A program made the position numbers and the translations under genes. Positions 7,276 to 14,289 of a stretch of DNA of 33,227 bases are shown in pieces. The notes beneath the pieces are model-generated. The model did no database searches, had not been told where the DNA came from, and saw nothing but the letters and a program-made list of their open reading frames with translations. Numbering within the stretch: the stretch's first letter is position 1; every line of letters begins with the position of its first letter. Origin of the DNA: a virus; IMG/VR virus record IMGVR_UViG_3300032753_001147, positions 1 to 33,227 of that record. One strand, 5' to 3'.

Positions 7276-8601
7276 TTAAATTTTTTCACCTGCTTTAAAT
7301 CCTCTAAATCTTAAAAATCTAGGAAACCTTAACGAGTACGACCCGTCTTGATTTTGTGTAATAGCGTCTGCACGTACTTCGAGAATATTACCGATAAGGT
7401 TATCCCGATCGGACCAATAAGCATCGCGATTATCATCGGTAAATCCTGATCCGACATTGACTCTAATAATTTTACCATCATCTTCTCCCTCGCATACAAA
7501 TGCACCTAGTTTACCTACGTTACGACCTGTACCTTCTTCTACTTCTTTAACTTCTAAAGACACTTCAATAAATGGTTTCAATTTTAACCATGCTGTACTA
7601 CGTTTACATTCATAAGGAGCAAGTGGATCCTTAATCATAATACCTTCGTAACCGCCATCGATAGCCTTTTGATTAATTTCTTTAAAACGCTTTTGACCTT
7701 CTGCTGTGTCCAAATCAACTAACTCGTTAGCAACATAGGTCACATTAGGAATTAAGTCTTGATAAGTGTTTACCCAATGTTCAACCATCTTGCTACGCAA
7801 ACTCTGTGGCTTGTTATAGATACCTTGTTCAAAATCTGCCAACGGCATAACATCAAACAAATTTAATATAGCATCACCTGCTTGAACATTGTCCTTGCGG
7901 TGTACTTGCTTCATTAAGTCTTGAAAACTAGAGCTCATAATTTCACCGTCTAGTACAACATCCATGCTCTTGCTAGACCCTTTTTGCTTAATCACCGAAC
8001 TAATCTGTTCGGCAATATGTGGAAAGTTTAAAAGCTCTTTACCATTACGACTAAACATATCGACACGGCCGTCACTGCGAACAATAGTGATGACCCTAAC
8101 CCCATCAAGTTTAACTTCGATAAGTTTCGTTCCTGACACTTTAGACTCATGATTTGCACTATCGTGAGCAAGTTGACAACCGAAAATAGGAATACTATAG
8201 TCAGCATAGTTCTTCTCCACCACTTTGTTAATTGTTTTTTCACTCACACCACAGCGTAAGTCTTTGATTAAAATTCTACGATACCATCCGTTCCACTCTT
8301 TCTTAGTGGCAGATTTCATCATCGATTGAATCATATCACGTGCTGTATTACCGGTGACATTGCGAGTAATGAAGCCAGTAAGAGCGAGAGTAAAACTATC
8401 CCAAGGTAAGCCAGGCCCGTCTTCATCTGTTTTCTCCGGTATTTGTTTAAGTCCAAACGTAATCATTGGATCTAGTGCTAGTCGGCAACCTTCAAAGAAT
8501 TCATTATCCCCATCTTGAGCAATGGCTTTAATAATATCTTCTTTGTTTAACCGTGATGGATGGGATTCTAATGCCCAAATATGACTAGCACAACGACTCA
8601 T
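7276..8601 (-). CDS. ATP-dependent DNA ligase, T4 gp30-like
   Basis: 441 aa, slightly shorter than T4 gp30 (487 aa). Nucleotidyltransferase motif I is KLDGVR with the adenylated Lys164. Motif Ia-like FSRNGKEL, motif III VLDGEIM, motif IV EGIMIKD and motif V WLKLKP follow in order, then a C-terminal OB-fold region ending PRFLRFRGFKAG. The N-terminal 120 residues (with DLRCGVSEKTINKV) match the extra domain of T4-type and eukaryotic-type ligases. It seals nicks in phage DNA replication, recombination and repair using ATP. It is expressed from a strong sigma70 promoter (8631-8659) with GGAG 8 nt before the ATG, as expected for an early or middle replication gene. Confidence 0.95.
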   Translation of the reverse strand: MSRCASHIWALESHPSRLNKEDIIKAIAQDGDNEFFEGCRLALDPMITFGLKQIPEKTDEDGPGLPWDSFTLALTGFITRNVTGNTARDMIQSMMKSATKKEWNGWYRRILIKDLRCGVSEKTINKVVEKNYADYSIPIFGCQLAHDSANHESKVSGTKLIEVKLDGVRVITIVRSDGRVDMFSRNGKELLNFPHIAEQISSVIKQKGSSKSMDVVLDGEIMSSSFQDLMKQVHRKDNVQAGDAILNLFDVMPLADFEQGIYNKPQSLRSKMVEHWVNTYQDLIPNVTYVANELVDLDTAEGQKRFKEINQKAIDGGYEGIMIKDPLAPYECKRSTAWLKLKPFIEVSLEVKEVEEGTGRNVGKLGAFVCEGEDDGKIIRVNVGSGFTDDNRDAYWSDRDNLIGNILEVRADAITQNQDGSYSLRFPRFLRFRGFKAGEKI

Positions 8602-8630
8602 TTTAGCTCCAATAGTTAACTGTATATTGT

Positions 8631-8659
8631 ATTATACAGTCTAATTATCAGTAAGTCAA
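8631..8659 (-). promoter_or_regulatory. Strong sigma70 promoter for the ligase operon
   Basis: Minus strand: -35 TTGACT (8654-8659), 17-nt spacer, -10 TATAAT (8631-8636). Predicted start is near 8624, giving a 20-25 nt leader with GGAG before the ligase ATG. It overlaps the last codons of the metallopeptidase gene. Confidence 0.78.
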
Positions 8660-9373
8660 ATGATTTGTAGTCTTAAATGGCTTTCCGTAGTAGGCATTTT
8701 CCAATTGGCGCATAATCAGATTTTTCATTCTTCGAATAATAGTATGATCGTGATTATAATCAAAGGTTTTCAAATAACAACTCCAAGTGGAATTCTTATG
8801 TTTTTTGGATTCATTAGAATCCAAATATTGGCCAATCGTAGTAATATCGTATCCAAATCGATCAAGCAATTCGCATGCTGTATTGAAAGCATGTGCGCCC
8901 ATTTCGTCTCTGTCTCCGTAGTATTCTTGTTGCTTGCGTTCTTTAGTATATTCTGCTGTACTTTTGTATCCAGGAATATCTTTAAAATTTCTAGCACGGA
9001 ATTGTCGCATGTGTACTATTTCGTGTAGCATTACATCAGCAAATCTAACAGCCATTCGTTTAAAACGATACTGAGTAAGTCTTAATTTAGAATCTGTGGG
9101 ATTATAATTAAAGTTTACTTCGATAGCAGGCTTTCCCTGTTTATCTAAATTGCTGTAATATACACCACCCAAAAAAACAAAACCTTTTGTGGTTGGTGTA
9201 TAAATGCACTTTTTAATTTTAATAGGTAAATGAGCTTTGACGTGTCGATTAATACGTTTTTGAATTTGGCTAGGAGATAAGTCTTTGCCTACTATTTCGC
9301 TGTTAAGCGAGTAGAACATAGAATACAGAGTACTTCTATCAATTTCGGACCAGTTAAATGGTAGTTGGGCCAT
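8648..9373 (-). CDS. SprT-like zinc metallopeptidase-type protein
   Basis: 241 aa. The zinc-peptidase motif HEIVH lies at 117-121 inside the helix FADVMLHEIVHMRQF, and a downstream glutamate motif RDEMGAHAF (E157) could supply the third ligand. This layout resembles SprT/Spartan-like and related zinc-binding peptidases. No export signal is present, so it acts in the cytoplasm or virion. It shares architecture with the protein at 18120-18782 (HEFRH plus DELDAYAF). The gene has its own late promoter and hairpin leader (9369-9413), so strong expression would be late. Proteolytic activity is inferred from the motif only; the substrate is unknown. Confidence 0.72.
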   Translation of the reverse strand: MAQLPFNWSEIDRSTLYSMFYSLNSEIVGKDLSPSQIQKRINRHVKAHLPIKIKKCIYTPTTKGFVFLGGVYYSNLDKQGKPAIEVNFNYNPTDSKLRLTQYRFKRMAVRFADVMLHEIVHMRQFRARNFKDIPGYKSTAEYTKERKQQEYYGDRDEMGAHAFNTACELLDRFGYDITTIGQYLDSNESKKHKNSTWSCYLKTFDYNHDHTIIRRMKNLIMRQLENAYYGKPFKTTNHLTY

Positions 9374-9413
9374 AGTACACTCCTAGACATAGTTATTTAT
9401 AGTATACTATGGC
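9369..9413 (-). promoter_or_regulatory. T4-type late promoter inside a start-codon-sequestering hairpin
   Basis: Minus strand: a perfect TATAAATA (9401-9394) followed by ACTAT, the T4 late-promoter sequence. It lies in the loop and arm edge of a long inverted repeat: CCATAGTATACT (9412-9401) pairs with AGTGTACTATGG (9381-9370). That is 12 bp with one G-U, plus one more G-C pair outside (9413/9369); the loop is 19 nt. The 3' arm contains the ATG at 9373, and AGGAG sits at the loop edge. A late transcript starting near 9388 lacks the 5' arm, whereas read-through RNA from the clpP side would fold and hide the start codon. Confidence 0.75.
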
Positions 9414-9432
9414 ACCCAATTATATACGCACT

Positions 9433-10023
9433 TTATGAACGTTTTGTCACAATCTCGTCAATCAAGCCAAAATCAAGGGCTTCCTGGGCACTCATAAAGT
9501 TATCCCGTTCCATTGCTGTATAAAATTCATCAAAAGTTTTACCCTTGCTGTTATGGTTAACATAAAGTTGGGTAAGATTTTGCTTCATTTTTAGGATTTC
9601 TTTTACTTGGATTTCCATGTCTGTAGCTTGTCCGCCAGCGCCACCGCTTGGTTGATGAATCATGTGGCGAGCGTTAGGTAGCATTTTGCGTTTGCCAGGA
9701 GCGCCAGCAGTGGCGAGTAAACTACCCATTGAGCAAGCCTGTCCCATAACGATGGTTTGGACATCTGGCTTGATGAACTGCATAGTGTCGTAAATTGCCA
9801 TGCCAGCGGTAACAACACCGCCAGGGCTATTAATGAAAAAACTAATATCCTCATTGCCTTGACTTTCTAAAAATAACAACTGTGCTACGATCAAACTAGC
9901 AGAATGTTCATTAACATCCGTATCTAACATAACGATACGGTCCTTTAATAGACGACTGTAAATGTCGTAACTACGTTCACCTCGAGCTTCTTGCTCGATT
10001 ACCATTGGCACTAAATTAGGCAT
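9433..10023 (-). CDS. clpP: ClpP-type ATP-dependent protease subunit
   Basis: 196 aa, the size of mature bacterial ClpP. The catalytic triad is readable: Ser98 in GQACSMGS, His123 in [10 protein letters not shown], and the Asp of MERDNFMS (D174, displaced two residues by a small insertion relative to E. coli). The [14 protein letters not shown] oxyanion segment and the C-terminal [11 protein letters not shown] are conserved. It lacks a long propeptide. ClpP forms a tetradecameric barrel that degrades unfolded protein handed over by Clp ATPases. No phage ClpX/ClpA is visible here, so it may use the host unfoldase or act as a head-maturation-type protease. It overlaps the MazG-like gene upstream by 8 nt and is translationally coupled. 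Confidence 0.93.
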   Translation of the reverse strand: MPNLVPMVIEQEARGERSYDIYSRLLKDRIVMLDTDVNEHSASLIVAQLLFLESQGNEDISFFINSPGGVVTAGMAIYDTMQFIKPDVQTIVMGQACSMGSLLATAGAPGKRKMLPNARHMIHQPSGGAGGQATDMEIQVKEILKMKQNLTQLYVNHNSKGKTFDEFYTAMERDNFMSAQEALDFGLIDEIVTKRS

Positions 10024-10393
10024 TGTTTTCCTTTGTAATAAATTGTTTCAATTCAGGCGGAGTCCACCCTAGCGGTTTTAATACTTTGCCGTCTTCACGC
10101 TTACGAACTTTACCAGTTTTTTTATCAATTTTGGCAAAGTTAGTACGCATGACTTCTTTCCATGCACCTTCACCGTCAGCACCCATACTGTGTAGAGCAC
10201 CGATAGTAACAACCAAAATGTCTGTTAATGCATCTACAATTTCTACAGGATCGCAGTCTTTGATAGCAACTTGTAGTTCATCGCTTTCTTCTTTGATCAA
10301 ATTAACATATAAATTAAACTGATCAACATTCCACTTGTCGACTGACTGATCGCAAGCCTTCATAAATTTTTCTTGATCACTAAATGGATTCAT
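10016..10393 (-). CDS. MazG-like nucleoside triphosphate pyrophosphohydrolase
   Basis: 125 aa, a single all-alpha NTP-pyrophosphatase domain. The metal-binding pattern EExxE (Glu35, Glu36, Glu39) is followed by ExxDALxD (Glu51, Asp54, Asp58), as in the MazG/dUTPase-2 superfamily. The C-terminus [13 protein letters not shown] is typical of phage members of this group. It would hydrolyse (d)NTPs to monophosphates, acting in pool cleaning or in modulating nucleotide signals during infection. Its ATG overlaps the stop of the small zinc-finger gene upstream by 4 nt and its end overlaps clpP. The substrate nucleotide is not predictable. Confidence 0.8.
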   Translation of the reverse strand: MNPFSDQEKFMKACDQSVDKWNVDQFNLYVNLIKEESDELQVAIKDCDPVEIVDALTDILVVTIGALHSMGADGEGAWKEVMRTNFAKIDKKTGKVRKREDGKVLKPLGWTPPELKQFITKENNA

Positions 10394-10569
10394 TTTTCTT
10401 CTCCGAATATATAAGCAGCCATTTTACGTTGTGCTGTTTCCTCGTCCTTCATGGCACAATCGAAACAAATATTTTCATCATTAGGACCGTAGGGCCGACA
10501 CTCGTCGACCTTGCCACACATTTCGCAAACTTCATCAGCTTGCTGTGCTATAATACCTCTACTACTCAT
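10390..10569 (-). CDS. Small two-CxxC (zinc-ribbon-like) protein, 59 aa
   Basis: A 59-aa reading frame, MSSRGIIAQQADEV onward. It carries CEMC (Cys15, Cys18), Cys24 and CFDC (Cys35, Cys38), consistent with one structural zinc site, and then a charged helical tail ending FGEEK. It fits exactly between neighbours: its ATG overlaps the stop of the membrane-protein gene by 1 nt, and its TGA overlaps the ATG of the MazG-like gene (ATGA). That spacing and the Cys pattern are the evidence that it is real. Function unknown; it could be a small regulator or adaptor. Confidence 0.75.
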   Translation of the reverse strand: MSSRGIIAQQADEVCEMCGKVDECRPYGPNDENICFDCAMKDEETAQRKMAAYIFGEEK

Positions 10570-11087
10570 TATGCGGCCTTTTGTTCTTTTTCTGGCACAG
10601 GCACAGGCTCTCCACCATCTGGATCATCTTCTGGACCATGGTCTTCATATTGAAGGATTTGATCACGGAATACTTCTAACTGTTCAATCATATTGTTAAT
10701 GCCACCAGCGTTCATTGTAATTTCACTGTAGCCCATTTGGAAACTAACACGACCGTTGTTAGTAATACCCAAACGGTAGTAAGTAGTAACAGGCTTTTCT
10801 GGCTCTGGAGGAGTATAAGGAGTTTTAACTTCTGTCTTCGGAATACCCGGAAACGCAACTACGTTACTTTTCTTTTTGAATATATCAAACATTGTGTTCT
10901 CTTTCATGTTAAGCCAGCGAGCCAGCGGATTATATACTAATGGTAACGCTACCATAATAAGCCATACCAACTCTACAAGCATAGTATAGTCTCTGTAAGG
11001 ACTAAGAGCAACCAATACGGTTAAGCTGAGGTATATAAAACCGCTCCAGAAGAGCCAATATCCTCCGGAGCGAGCAAACAGTTTCAT
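10569..11087 (-). CDS. Two-helix membrane protein with soluble C-terminal domain, 172 aa
   Basis: Two hydrophobic helices (about residues 9-29 and 36-54) are followed by a soluble, Pro/Glu-rich tail from residue about 65. Inside the frame a second ATG (residue 66, MFDIFKKK) is preceded at good distance by AAAGAGAAC. The soluble part, 107 aa and containing YYRLGITNNGRVSFQMGYSEI, could therefore also be made separately, or the frame may be a fusion of a short membrane protein and a soluble protein. It lies in the envelope-protein cluster, 1 nt after the upstream lipoprotein gene. No function recognised. Confidence 0.65.
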   Translation of the reverse strand: MKLFARSGGYWLFWSGFIYLSLTVLVALSPYRDYTMLVELVWLIMVALPLVYNPLARWLNMKENTMFDIFKKKSNVVAFPGIPKTEVKTPYTPPEPEKPVTTYYRLGITNNGRVSFQMGYSEITMNAGGINNMIEQLEVFRDQILQYEDHGPEDDPDGGEPVPVPEKEQKAA

Positions 11088-11088
11088 A

Positions 11089-11574
11089 TTACTGTAAAGC
11101 GATTGGACTTACAATAACACGAGGCTCAACGTAAATTGGTTTAGCCTTACCGTCTTTGTGATCTACACATAAGACCCAAGTACCTTCAGCTGAAGCTGGA
11201 CTGTACAACCCATTTGGATCAGCTTGAGGCAATGTTACACTACCGTGACCACTATCATAAGCAATACGCTGTGGGTTAGTATACTGTGTAGCGTAAGGCA
11301 AGCCATAGCCAACTGAGTCACACAATTTGGTCAATTGGTTATTCATACCAACCAAATAGGTTGTAGTAGGCACACTACGGTCACGCAATTCAAGAATATC
11401 TTTGAACATACGCTTTTCAGCAAAGTTAGTGATTGCTGGCATACCAACTGATTGTACAGCCTGCAGGCTCAGTTCTTCTTGTTTACGGCGCTCGATCTGA
11501 GTTGAGCTTTCTGTTTGTGGGCCACATGCTGTAAGAGCGGCCACAAAGGGCAATACCAAAAGAAACTTGTTCAT
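11089..11574 (-). CDS. Predicted lipoprotein, 161 aa
   Basis: The N-terminus MNKFLLVLPFVAALTAC is a textbook lipoprotein signal with lipobox LTAC and lipidated Cys17. The mature part starts GPQTESS and is soluble, probably periplasm-facing or on the outer membrane. It has two further Cys residues (near 84 and 136). The signal peptide closely resembles that of the LPP20-like lipoprotein two genes upstream (LPLVASLAAC), suggesting a shared origin of the secretion signals. It is the second-last gene of the envelope cluster. No domain recognised; superinfection exclusion or envelope remodelling is possible but unproven. Confidence 0.75.
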   Translation of the reverse strand: MNKFLLVLPFVAALTACGPQTESSTQIERRKQEELSLQAVQSVGMPAITNFAEKRMFKDILELRDRSVPTTTYLVGMNNQLTKLCDSVGYGLPYATQYTNPQRIAYDSGHGSVTLPQADPNGLYSPASAEGTWVLCVDHKDGKAKPIYVEPRVIVSPIALQ

Positions 11575-11575
11575 T

Positions 11576-11893
11576 TTATTTTCCTGCTTTCAAATCGTTA
11601 TAAAAGTTGCGAAGGTTGGGAGGAAGTTTATCCTCAGGGTATACACTAAAACGGTGTAACACTATAGCACGGAGGGCATCTTTATGATCCTTGTCTGCAT
11701 TGATATAATCCATTTGGAGATTTTCCAAATCACGAATCATACCATCATTGTACTGTTCACTTTGTTTGAACACTTCATTGTCTACTTGACGATACTTAGG
11801 AGCAAAGTATTGATAAGCCCAAAAGCTACCAAACATTGCCAAAACAATGAAAGCGATCCAACCTACTACGATTGCTGAAAGTTCTTTAAACAT
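11576..11893 (-). CDS. Membrane-anchored hypothetical protein, 105 aa
   Basis: One N-terminal transmembrane helix (about residues 7-27, IVVGWIAFIVLAMFGSFWAYQY) is followed by a soluble helical domain rich in Asp, Lys and Tyr (about 35-105). That layout gives a signal-anchor protein with a periplasmic helical domain. It sits between two lipoprotein genes with 1-8 nt gaps, so it belongs to the same operon. No catalytic motif is visible. Confidence 0.7.
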   Translation of the reverse strand: MFKELSAIVVGWIAFIVLAMFGSFWAYQYFAPKYRQVDNEVFKQSEQYNDGMIRDLENLQMDYINADKDHKDALRAIVLHRFSVYPEDKLPPNLRNFYNDLKAGK

Positions 11894-11901
11894 ATTTCAC
11901 C

Positions 11902-12654
11902 TTAGTTATTAACTGTTACTTGACCAACTACAGCGCCTGGCTTTTGAAGTGCTTCGGCACGTTTCTTTTTGTACTCTTCATTATCTACGGGCATTAAATT
12001 CAAAGTACTGGTAGAACCATCTGGTTTGATAACACTAACTGCATCACCTTTAATTGGTGTAATGATAGTTTCAGTTTGTTCGCCATCCATTTCTTTAAAT
12101 GCTTTCTTTGAACGATCTTCAACGGATTCTTGTTCAACAGCCGCTTGACGAGCACGTTTAATTACGTTGGCTTCACCGGTCGGTAATGATACCAACACGT
12201 AAGTACGATAACGATTACCGTCGGCTACGTGTTTCATTTCCCGAACTTCGACACCTGTTAAATCAACTTCTTTGCAACTTGTACGCAACGCCATTTCACT
12301 CAACTCTTGGCTTGATGTTTCTGTGTCACGATTATAGATCTTTGTACGCTGACTTGCAGTTCCGCCAGCCGCCATACAGATTTTGCTATATGCAATAGCT
12401 TTGGCTTTCATATCTGCCATTGCCCAATCACGACTAACAGCGGTAGCGGATTCGAAAACTGCATTGTTACTAGTTGGAATCTTGCTCATCCACTCGGGTG
12501 CTTGACTGATTGCGCTAGATACACTTTGGGACTGGTACTGACGTTCAGCCATTGCACGATTCTCATACTGATCGCTAGTTTGGCCTACCACATGTGCTGT
12601 ACTGCAAGCGGCCAAAGACGCTACTAAAGGTAATGCTGTTAAAAGTTTTTTCAT
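11902..12654 (-). CDS. LPP20/FlgO-type lipoprotein
   Basis: 250 aa. Lipoprotein signal MKKLLTALPLVASLAAC with Cys17. The mature part contains a region about 70-165 (AMADMKAKAIAYSKI near the start, YRTYVLVSLP at the end) that matches the pattern of LPP20-family outer-membrane lipoproteins: an Ala-rich helix with an alternating beta-strand ending in a VLV(S/A)LP strand. A charged helical stretch (EQESVEDRSKKAFKEMDGEQ) and a small C-terminal domain follow. LPP20 proteins are bacterial surface proteins of poorly defined role. Finding one in a phage is unusual and suggests capture from a host. Family call by pattern recognition only. Confidence 0.7.
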   Translation of the reverse strand: MKKLLTALPLVASLAACSTAHVVGQTSDQYENRAMAERQYQSQSVSSAISQAPEWMSKIPTSNNAVFESATAVSRDWAMADMKAKAIAYSKICMAAGGTASQRTKIYNRDTETSSQELSEMALRTSCKEVDLTGVEVREMKHVADGNRYRTYVLVSLPTGEANVIKRARQAAVEQESVEDRSKKAFKEMDGEQTETIITPIKGDAVSVIKPDGSTSTLNLMPVDNEEYKKKRAEALQKPGAVVGQVTVNN

Positions 12655-12666
12655 TTTATTTGCCTA

Positions 12667-12849
12667 TCACTTGTTATTAAGATCCACTGAAGGTTTAGTC
12701 ATTTTGTCGTGCGTCCAATCTGCGGCGCCTTTGATGTCTGTACCCATTCCTGCTACAGTACTACAACCACTGGTCATAAAAACTATTGCTAAAAATATAG
12801 CAATAATAATACACCACATGATATTTTTAATCAAATAGTTAGGGTTCAT
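12667..12849 (-). CDS. Entericidin-like small lipoprotein, 60 aa
   Basis: A hydrophobic N-terminal segment (about 8-26) ends in a lipobox-like TSGC (Cys29). The mature sequence starts CSTVAGMGTDIKGAADW, which strongly resembles entericidin EcnA/EcnB lipoproteins (CNTxxGxGxDIxxxGxA). Entericidins are tiny bacterial lipoproteins described as a toxin/antidote pair affecting cell lysis. A phage copy may influence lysis timing or envelope integrity. Its start overlaps the stop of the upstream 42-aa gene by 4 nt. The signal region is longer than in canonical entericidins, so a signal-anchor state is possible. Confidence 0.72.
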   Translation of the reverse strand: MNPNYLIKNIMWCIIIAIFLAIVFMTSGCSTVAGMGTDIKGAADWTHDKMTKPSVDLNNK

Positions 12850-12974
12850 TTTGCCAACTCCTGACTTTGAGTTTTAACTGTGTCTACGCCTTTGTCTAAC
12901 ATCCTAGCAATACCGCTGAAACCAACAGTAGCTAAGATCAATCCAAAGATTGTGCCTGCTATAAATGCCTTCAT
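12846..12974 (-). CDS. 42-aa small membrane protein
   Basis: MKAFIAGTIFGLILATVGFS followed by GIARMLDKG and a polar tail ending in ELAK: one transmembrane or signal-like helix (about 4-22) and an amphipathic tail. It is supported by an AAGGTG Shine-Dalgarno 5 nt before the ATG, an exact ATGA overlap with the entericidin-like gene, and a sigma70 promoter 30 nt upstream. The helix-Gly-amphipathic layout also recalls small holin-like or entericidin-partner peptides, but no assignment is justified. Confidence 0.65.
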   Translation of the reverse strand: MKAFIAGTIFGLILATVGFSGIARMLDKGVDTVKTQSQELAK

Positions 12975-13003
12975 GTTTCACCTTTCTGTGTGTGTAAAAT
13001 TAC

Positions 13004-13031
13004 ATTGTAACTGATTTTGTAAAAAAGTCAA
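13004..13031 (-). promoter_or_regulatory. sigma70 promoter for the lipoprotein operon
   Basis: Minus strand: -35 TTGACT (13026-13031), 16-nt spacer, -10 TACAAT (13004-13009). Start would be near 12997, about 22 nt before the 42-aa gene's ATG. It lies directly after the stop of the exported 178-aa protein. Confidence 0.65.
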
Positions 13032-13032
13032 C

Positions 13033-13569
13033 CTACCATTTGTCCACAACTAGCCAATTTGTATTGCTGTTATCAACTTGGCAAATTACTCCATGATAGA
13101 CACGCAACTGTCTATCTACAACCATGTGTTCGGAAAACATCCTGCAACGATTATTTTGGTAATTGAAATACTTGTTCATTTTGCTTGGACCTACTTCAGT
13201 CTCCAAAATAGTATCACCAATTTTAATTTTCATCGGAGCAATTTCGCCTTCTCTGCATGCGGTTATTGCTTCTGTTTTGAATTTACCACCTAGCCCTGCC
13301 AATAGGTTGCGCCTGGCTCGTTCTTTGGCATAATGACAAAGACTTGCAACTTGTTCCAATCCTTTTTCAAATTCTCGTAAATGATAAGTTTTACCATCTA
13401 CTTCTAGGTCAAATTCTACTGTGCAATTATCGATGCCTTTGGTTTCTACTAAATTAGTAATATCGCCCACATGACGTTCGCTGATCATTTGACTAGCCGT
13501 TGCAATCCTACATTCTTCGGCTGTGGCAAATTGACTTGCTAGTAATAGCAATAAGAGTATTTTTTTCAT
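13033..13569 (-). CDS. Secreted (Sec signal) hypothetical protein, 178 aa
   Basis: The N-terminus MKKILLLLLLASQFATA is a classical Sec signal, with likely cleavage after Ala17 to leave EECRIATASQ. Cys residues near 20, 49, 77, 109, 142 and 163 suggest disulfides in a periplasmic protein. No catalytic motif recognised. The start overlaps the stop of the upstream lipoprotein gene by 4 nt (ATGA), so the two are co-translated. Confidence 0.72.
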   Translation of the reverse strand: MKKILLLLLLASQFATAEECRIATASQMISERHVGDITNLVETKGIDNCTVEFDLEVDGKTYHLREFEKGLEQVASLCHYAKERARRNLLAGLGGKFKTEAITACREGEIAPMKIKIGDTILETEVGPSKMNKYFNYQNNRCRMFSEHMVVDRQLRVYHGVICQVDNSNTNWLVVDKW

Positions 13570-13826
13570 GATTTGTCACAACTATAAGCATACCACCAAA
13601 TAGTAGCTTTTAGTCTACTATTATACGCACGATCATCTTCCGATAGATTATCAGGATCAGGATCGAAGTTTTTATAATGTTGAATGTATTTTAAATGCTC
13701 TAACTGCTGTCTGGCTTTAGTACAATCAGTTGGATAATGAACTAGTTCATTATAAGTTAAAATAGGCTTGGTATCTGCTTCGCAGGCTGTTAGAAACAAC
13801 GCTGTTAGCAAAAACGCATATTTCAT
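13566..13826 (-). CDS. Small predicted lipoprotein, 86 aa
   Basis: Signal MKYAFLLTALFLTAC with lipobox LTAC and lipidated Cys15, then a 71-aa mature helical, Tyr- and Lys-rich domain with two more Cys (near 35 and 83). It is first in a two-gene unit with the exported 178-aa protein and has a sigma70 promoter about 35 nt upstream. No family recognised. A phage lipoprotein expressed early could act in superinfection exclusion, but this is inference. Confidence 0.72.
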   Translation of the reverse strand: MKYAFLLTALFLTACEADTKPILTYNELVHYPTDCTKARQQLEHLKYIQHYKNFDPDPDNLSEDDRAYNSRLKATIWWYAYSCDKS

Positions 13827-13857
13827 TTTGAACTCTTTGTTTAGTTACGATAATAGT

Positions 13858-13886
13858 ATTATAACTGAATTACCTATACTTGTCAT
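13858..13886 (-). promoter_or_regulatory. sigma70 promoter
   Basis: Minus strand: -35 ATGACA (13881-13886), 17-nt spacer, -10 TATAAT (13858-13863). Start near 13851, about 25 nt upstream of the small lipoprotein gene. It overlaps the 3' end of the preceding gene. Confidence 0.65.
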
Positions 13887-14289
13887 CCAATTCGACACTC
13901 GAAAGTCCTGCAATAGTTTGGAACTTGTCCCAAGCCAGTTTGGCGGCAGGATTCTTGTTCAATTCACTGTTGGGAAGTACTGCTTCTAGCCAAATTTCGG
14001 GACGTCGACTTGGGTGTGCGCCAAACTTGCGCGGTTGATGGAACAAGCCTCTTTCCCAAAGTTCAATGCTTACACTACGAAACCGGTCTTCATCTTCATC
14101 AGAATAATTGGCCCATTCTGGATTGCTCCATGGACTGTAACCGTGGTACCCTGACCAAATACCTGACCACTGTTCATCGTCATGCGGATCGAAATCTGTT
14201 CGAGCAATAACGACAAGAACATCGTCGATGTCTACCACACCATCGACAATGTCTCGAACGCAACGACTGTAACTAAGTCCAATTTTCAT
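13870..14289 (-). CDS. Phage hypothetical protein, 139 aa
   Basis: MKIGLSYSRCVRDIVDG... is of a type that recurs in phage genomes but has no assigned function as far as I know. It contains a Trp/Tyr/Ser-rich acidic middle (WSGIWSGYHGYSPWSNPEW near 41-59; SDEDEDRF near 63-70) and a basic Pro-rich stretch (HQPRKFGAHPSRRPEIW near 84-100). No membrane helix or metal motif. ATGA overlap with the SGNH-like gene upstream places it at the end of a long operon. Confidence 0.72.
   Translation of the reverse strand: MKIGLSYSRCVRDIVDGVVDIDDVLVVIARTDFDPHDDEQWSGIWSGYHGYSPWSNPEWANYSDEDEDRFRSVSIELWERGLFHQPRKFGAHPSRRPEIWLEAVLPNSELNKNPAAKLAWDKFQTIAGLSSVELDDKYR

Noticed and set aside
12667-12974. i-spanin/o-spanin pair in the two small envelope genes
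   Set aside because: The mature sequence of the 60-aa lipoprotein fits entericidin (CSTVAGMGTDIK) better than a Pro-rich o-spanin, and the 42-aa partner is too short for an i-spanin coiled-coil ectodomain.
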